The notes beneath the pieces were generated by a model. That model worked only from the letters and a program-made list of their open reading frames with translations, made no database searches and was not told where the DNA came from. Positions 58,331 through 64,000 of a stretch of DNA of 64,000 nucleotides are shown in pieces. Positions within the stretch are counted from its first letter, which is position 1, and each line of letters starts with the position of its first letter. Made by a program: the position numbers and the translations under genes. The stretch is from Cristatella mucedo. Taxonomy: Eukaryota; Bryozoa; Phylactolaemata; Cristatellidae. The stretch spans positions 5,515,001-5,579,000 of the forward strand of contig WPIO01000002.1 of assembly GCA_009760855.2 (NCBI GenBank). The letters run 5' to 3'.

Positions 58331-58373
58331 CTCAGTAATGCGTCGCACGTGAGGGCATTGACCAGCCATCGAC

Positions 58374-58394
58374 CAGCAGCAGCAGCAGCAGCAG
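58374..58394. repeat. (CAG)7 tract
   Basis: Seven CAG units beside the SINE head. Confidence 0.9.
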
Positions 58395-58399
58395 TACGT

Positions 58400-61145
58400 T
58401 CGGCTAACGCCGACGCTCTCTGAACTACCTCGCCGCCACCAGTCTTGCAAAGCGTGCAAATTTCGCTCTTCCCGTAGCGAGAGCCCGGAAGTGATCGATT
58501 CGCCGTCGCCATTCGCTCGGCCGCAGAATGGCGACGAGCGCGCGCGCCGAGCAGGCGCCCGCGAAGCGCTCAGCTGGATGTAGTGGCTCTAGCTGTCTAT
58601 GGGAGTGAGCGCCGGCCGCCGCCCGAGGACGAATCGCAGTACCTCTCGTCGTTGCATAGCTTTAGCAGACCCCGACGGCGAGGTGGCGGGGCCTCGGTTG
58701 CCGAAGACGCCGTCGCCTGCCGCCTCCGAGTTGACCCGGAAATGCCAAGATCCTAGTGGTATAGACCTGGCCGCCAGTGCAGGGGTTCGTAATAGGACAC
58801 CGTTGCAGGACGCCACCGGGGCGACGGTACACTTGGCCGCAGGCTAGTCGGAGTACATATCTTAGCAGCCCATTTCGCGGCTGCTAAGGAAGCTCGCTTC
58901 CTCATCGCGATGTACAGGAATGCATAAAGCGAAGCACGCGGGCTTTAGCCGATGAATTCCGAATAGTATTTGGGCGGTTAAAATAAATATTTAACCGATG
59001 CGTTCGACTGGATAGAATCGGAGCCTACTGCCCTGACTTGAACGCTAGTGGCCTGTAAAGGAGGGTGGGGCGATACTAAGACCAATGTGGCTCTGTGTGC
59101 GGTCGCGTTAGGAGTCTTGGACGCTACCGGAAAGACTGGCTACGAATGGCGTCAGACGAGCTAGTTATCGGATCTGTTATCTGTTATTGGATCTGTTACT
59201 GTGGATCTGTTATAGATAGAGCAGTTGGCCCCTTGCGGTTGTAAGTGCCCTACTCATGTGCTAGCGGCGCCGGAGGGCTGCCTTTCAGTGGTTGCACGAC
59301 GAAACCTTTGGTTCTTCCGGTAAGCGGCCAATACTGGCGGCAGCACTAGGTACATCTCGATCCTTAAGAGGGAGCAGAAAGCACAAATGGCAACAAAACT
59401 TATCGAAGTGAAGTTGTCTTACTCATGTGGGCGAAATCGCAATAACAACTAACTCAAGTATTCATCCAAATGTTGAGGGTGCCTGCAAAGACCCTCACAT
59501 CCAGTGACAGTATCTCGTGACGTCGACACATGCGAAGCAGACCGTTGACTGGCATATTTGGCTTATTCGGGGACATGCACAGCTTGCTGATGTGGCTGTG
59601 CATGCATGTTCAGGCTATCACACCCGATGAGTTGGTCATTCGAGGTCAGATCGAGTCCAGAGCGCTGCACTTGCCTGGCTGCACTCGCCTCGAGCCCGAC
59701 TGACGCGGTTATTAAACGACTCCGGCGTCTTTGCCGCCAAAACCATAACGATTTCTGGCCTATCATAACCGATTCTCACATACAAGATTCCTAGCAGTGA
59801 TAATTCAAGAGCCGCGTATAATTTGTTTCTCGACAGCGACACTCTGCATCTCGACAGCGACGATCTAGCCATACACCAGCGTGTCTCTAGAGTCTTCCCT
59901 GCAGTACTGCTAATTTTCTCCTCTAGCTGCTTTTTGGCGCGAGAAATCGTCATGGGAAGTGATGAGAAGTCAAGCCGTCGTTCCTGTTGCGGCGCGGCAG
60001 CCCCGAGGCTGCCGCGTATCTTGCGGGCCTCGTGTAATTGCTTCGAGGGGCGTCCAGGGAGAAACGGCGAAGCCCACAGCCTTCATCGCAAGATAAAATA
60101 GTTTCCAGTGCTTCACAATGGAAACAACGGGGGTAAAAAGAACGGTCCCTTTGTTCACCCCTACCCTTAAGTCAAGGCTAATATACTTGTCACTAGCGCC
60201 TTACCTGCAGCCCGTCCTGTGTTCTCATGCAAAGTCTTAGACTCGGGCTTGCCAAGCCATACTTATGGTTTCCTGTTTTCACCACGAGTAGTTTCAACTC
60301 AGACATTTGCCGGTGAAAAATTAGCTGCTTTATAATTCTCGAAATCGTCAAGATTTTCCAAAACTAGGGTTCATAACTGCTGCCTCTATTGGCATGCGTT
60401 TATGTTCGAACTTTTCAGCCGTCCAGCAAAACTCTCAGCAGACTGCTGCTTAGCAGTGGCGTCACTTATGATGTTACTGACGTTTGCGCCAGATATTGAA
60501 CTAGCTCAGCATTCAGGGTAATAACAATATCAAAAGTAGACATGCATACTGCTAGATCCTGTAGAGCTACGAGTATTGTATCGAGAAATATTTGAGGATG
60601 TTTAACTGTCAAAATTCCCTCAAATTCGGTTCCGCTCTGTTTTATTAGCCTGCTAAACATAAATAACCGCATTCCATCCTAAGAAAGGTCAGAAAGTAAT
60701 ATTCTTTTCGTATCCACTTTTATCAAAGGCAAGTTCTCAGCACAGCTATCACTCAGTCAATCCCACGATCCGTGTATTCCTTATACCCATTAAGATCAAT
60801 AGGCACGATTCAGACACATCACTCAACAATAAATAAAGTCAAAATCGATGAGAGTAGAACGAGATTGCTGCTATGAGTTCTCAGTAGTGATCTCACTGTT
60901 GATGAACGCACGCGAAGCGTCTCCTAGATTCTATTCCTGTGTAACAAACAGAGCGAGCGTTACTGTACAAGTCCTAGCAGATGCGCGACGAAGATGCTCG
61001 ACGGATAATAGTGATGCTATAGTATCGATACTGAGCTATCGAGTCGCAGAAGTGACAGCGATGCATGCACGTATGCCGGTGATTGCAGTCAAGAACACCC
61101 ATACCTTGATAAAGAATTCCACGTCCTCACAGCATATGTCCGTAT
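58400..61145. other. Stretch with no supported feature
   Basis: Open frames up to about 119 codons exist on both strands, but none shows a domain, splice context or repeat similarity I recognise. Confidence 0.55.
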
Positions 61146-61149
61146 ATTA

Positions 61150-61420
61150 CTTAGCGAGAGAGGGCCGCATCTGCCCAAAAGCGTGCAGGAAATGCACTGT
61201 GCTTTAACATCACTTCAAATAGTCTTCTATCTTCTAGGTCCAAGTCACATACTATGATATCTCGAACATTCCGAATGACTAATTCAGCAGCCACTTTTTT
61301 TGTAAATATTGGCTGCGTATGAAAAAGCTGTGCAAGATCTTTAGGGCTTCTATTTCCGGCTCGTTCGTTTGGGCTTACTGTTTTAGCGTCAGGAAAGTCT
61401 ATCTTCTCCAATATAGACAA
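61150..61420 (-). mobile_element. Possible Ty1/copia integrase end fragment
   Basis: The minus-strand frame ends FEVMLKHSAFPARFWADAAL, resembling the copia integrase block 'ML..S.LP..FWAEA'. The upstream part of the frame is not recognisable. If real, its order relative to the RT/RNase H at 62.4-63.6 kb is wrong for one element. Confidence 0.35.
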
Positions 61421-62078
61421 GAGGAATGCACGTCTGATTGTGCATTACATGAGGCCAATCCATTACGTGGGACGTTTTCTTCTGTCCAGCTACCTTTAAA
61501 CAATGATGAAATGAGGCTTACATCTTAAAAAGTAAGGCACAAGCGAATAAGCAAAGCCTAGCGGAGTATTCCTACTGACCACGAGAGTTCCATGTAAATT
61601 TAATAACAAAACTCGCAGCTACTACAATGCAAATAAAGCTGGACAAGAGAAATCACTTAACACTAGCTGCAAATTATCGGCACTGGCGCAGTCTCACCGG
61701 ATTTCTGGGCGAACCTCAGACTCTTGGCCGTTGTCACCAGATGACCAATGACAATGGACCTGTAATTGGTGGCGTAATACAGCTGCCTTTCAAATTAATG
61801 AATGATTAAAATGTCGCCTCCAAAGTCGAGGCCGCTGAGCAGCTCTAGACGCTAGCGAGGGTTTGTCTCTTGTCTTTCCTGTCATGTTCCGAGAATACAC
61901 TGAGCACTTTGACGGCGATTTAGTCCCAGCTGTTGTATCCGTATGTTTTAAATTTGCCTGAGTGGAGCCTTATTCTCTGTCAAGTGCTGAGAGCTACTGA
62001 GTTCCATAATGCATCAATGGATCTCTCTCAGCTCAGACCTAACTTGCTCATTAGTGTGCATTCATGCAGTCGCGGGCA

Positions 62079-62233
<155 letters not shown>

Positions 62234-62449
62234 CTATATAGTTTAGGCACCTCTATTGTCACTAAGTATTTGTTTTCTACGGACAGGTCAGCTAAAGATA
62301 TATTCTTTTAATCATCTTCAGCTGAACGTAAAACGCCCAGTGACAGCCAGTGAACAATCCTCAGCTGCTGATGACGCATTCAGTAATCTGTACCACAGCG
62401 ACCAGTAATCTCGTCCTAAGTCGGCTCGCGGTCTCGTGGAGCAACAACA

Positions 62450-63560
62450 ATACGCCCTCTTTGCAATTCCAAAGTAGCTATTGCACGTATCAGTCAGTAG
62501 AGTCCGGCGAATGTTGTACAGCTGCAGAGCTGAATAATAAGCGCTTCAATTTCAGTAGTGTCTTCGTTAAGATTTTGGCAGTAATTTCCTCAGTCCGTTA
62601 GACCAGATCGGTAGCATTTGGCTAATACATCTGACGCACGAAGTGATGCTTAACATCTACATACTTTGATTTGAATGGTGTCCAGAGTTCTTGGTCAGTA
62701 CTGTGCATCCCTGATTGCCGTTATACAGCTATGTGTTCAACGGAGGGCCGTGCTTAAAAAGGAGTTCATCCCGGAGTTACCGCAGCCCCAGCGCTTCTCT
62801 TGCAGTTTGGCTGGCCACCATGTATTCTGCCTCTGTTGAGAAGAGGACACCGTTGGTTACTTTCTTGAATTCCGCGAGATGCTTTCTTTTCCTTAGGTAA
62901 CCGGATACCGATTAACAGCGATTCCTTTGCTCAGTCAGGGTAACCGCAGCCTAATAATAATATATTTGCTAAAGCGCCCTCAGAGAACTCAATTGCTTTC
63001 TAGCCTAGTTGCCTATTTGCTTGACATCTGTGAAACAACCTAAAGTCAAGACTACCAGCCAGTAGTACTGCGAAGGTACATGCCGTTGGGTTTCACAGCA
63101 ATCCAGCGATGTGCCTTGGGATTAGTTAGGATTCTATTTACATTGCTCATCCCAGCAACTATATCGGGCTTCGTTACTGTCATCGCGTACATTAAGCTTC
63201 CGATTGGACTCCTGCTGGAATGTCACTTAGCTCCAGATCCCCAGCTCTGTGAGACTGAGCTGCTGGGCTGTCAGCTGACGGGTCCACAGGCGTAGCAACC
63301 GGCTTTACTTCGTTAATAGCGTGATGACAAAGAATGCCTTCTGCATATATTTTGTGGCTGTGGCTTATTGTTTTCATGTGCCAGTCTCGTCTGCCCCAAA
63401 ATTCCTATGAATATCCGGTGTGCCTCTCAAAGGTTCTTCCTTTTCAACACTTCCGATAGCTTTTCTTTCACTCGGCCAATTTGCTCGCGCTCACCTGCCC
63501 AAAATAAATCAATCATCGTGCTTAATTGCAGTAAATGTACGGTTTTCTGAACTAATACGC
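62450..63560 (-). mobile_element. Ty1/copia retrotransposon remnant: RT end and RNase H
   Basis: Minus-strand frames, broken by shifts, give in order: an RT block near 63.5 kb (LFWAGEREQIGRVKEKL), IGSLMYAMTVTKPDIVAGMS with NPKAHRW (63.05-63.2 kb), the RNase H signature FSTEAEYMVASQTAREALGL (about 62.8 kb), and a C-terminal EEITAKILTKTL (about 62.56 kb). These are hallmark Ty1/copia motifs in the right order. Dead element. Confidence 0.9.
62945..63015 (-). mobile_element. L2-type tail inserted in the copia remnant
   Basis: Minus strand: CTAGAAAGCAATTGAGTTCT, then CTGAGGGCGCTTTAGC and (ATT)n-like DNA. It lies between the RT and RNase H blocks. Confidence 0.75.
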
Positions 63561-63594
63561 CTGGAGAGACAATAGGGTGTTGCCATCGACGTAC

Positions 63595-63709
63595 GAGGTC
63601 AAGGTGAATGCATTGGTGACTAAGGTCTTGGGCTTGAGTGCTGCGGGATACGTGGAGTGGGTGGACAGAGATCGAGTTCTCTTAAAAGTTCGAGTTCTCT
63701 ATAAAATGA

Positions 63710-63712
<3 letters not shown>
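63595..63712 (+). mobile_element. Type A SINE
   Basis: Diverged head and B box (GGTCTTGGGCTTGAGTGCTG), GGATACGTGGAGTGGGTGGA and a tail with GTTCTCTTAAAAG. It runs into an AT tract. Confidence 0.72.
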
Positions 63713-63752
<40 letters not shown>

Positions 63753-63789
63753 ATACACATATACATACACATATACATACACACACACG

Positions 63790-63824
<35 letters not shown>

Positions 63825-63833
63825 GCACGCGCG

Positions 63834-63880
<47 letters not shown>

Positions 63881-63885
63881 TTATC
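63713..63885. repeat. Compound (AT)n-(AC)n-(AT)n microsatellite
   Basis: AT (63713-63745), imperfect ACATAT, AC (63778-63868) with a GCGC-rich middle, then a short AT run. Confidence 0.95.
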
Positions 63886-64000
63886 TACCTGTAACCAGAA
63901 AGATTTAATCTTCTAAGTATTTGCCTAGGCAATTCATCCACACACATGCATGCGCGGTGGTTGTATAAGTGGACACCGTGCCTTCTTCAATCCCCAAACC

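Overview
The window is animal (metazoan) nuclear DNA, not bacterial, viral or organellar. It has spliced genes with GT-AG introns of hundreds to several thousand bases. It also has tRNA-derived SINEs that share a 3' tail with an L2-like LINE, CR1/L2-type LINE remnants, pogo/Tc1/hAT DNA transposon remnants, a Ty1/copia remnant and very long (TG)n, (CT)n and (AT)n tracts. I cannot name the species. The divergent FoxB protein, its intron inside the forkhead domain and the repeat mix suggest an invertebrate, which is inference.

Region 1 (about 1-31 kb, moderate GC) is the 3' third of ELP1, the large scaffold subunit of Elongator (the tRNA wobble-uridine modification complex), on the + strand. Eleven coding exons can be joined in frame from 1559 to the stop at 30910, with consistent phases and alignment to the C-terminal half of animal ELP1. 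The gene runs off the left edge, so the N-terminal WD40 part is missing. Its introns are full of repeats: L2-like LINE pieces in both orientations, two SINE types, two pogo-like MITEs, a dead Tc1/mariner copy and four (TG)n tracts (the fourth in the presumptive 3' UTR).

Region 2 (about 31-42 kb) is intergenic: LINE/SINE debris, a SPIN-like hAT MITE at 36.36-36.57 kb, telomere-like T/G-rich DNA near 33.9 kb, a 31-nt near-perfect palindrome and a 69-bp direct repeat. GC content rises sharply from about 36 kb.

Region 3 (about 42-51 kb) is GC- and CpG-rich. It holds a two-exon FoxB forkhead gene on the + strand (42533-44271, 357 aa) with a C-terminal PLDLS CtBP-type motif. A convergent, unrecognised 246-codon ORF lies on the - strand (47636-46896).

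Region 4 (about 51-64 kb) has no gene I can support. It holds a decayed - strand LINE with an RT active-site-like YSDDT, several SINEs, and a frameshifted - strand Ty1/copia RT/RNase H fragment at 62.45-63.56 kb. That fragment is itself interrupted by an L2-type tail.

The two recognised genes are unrelated in function: ELP1 is a housekeeping gene and FoxB a developmental transcription factor. No operon-like logic or new defence or mobile system is evident. The most notable signals are the SPIN-like hAT element, the GC-AG intron in ELP1, the intron-split FoxB with its CtBP motif, the orphan - strand ORF and the 69-bp repeat.
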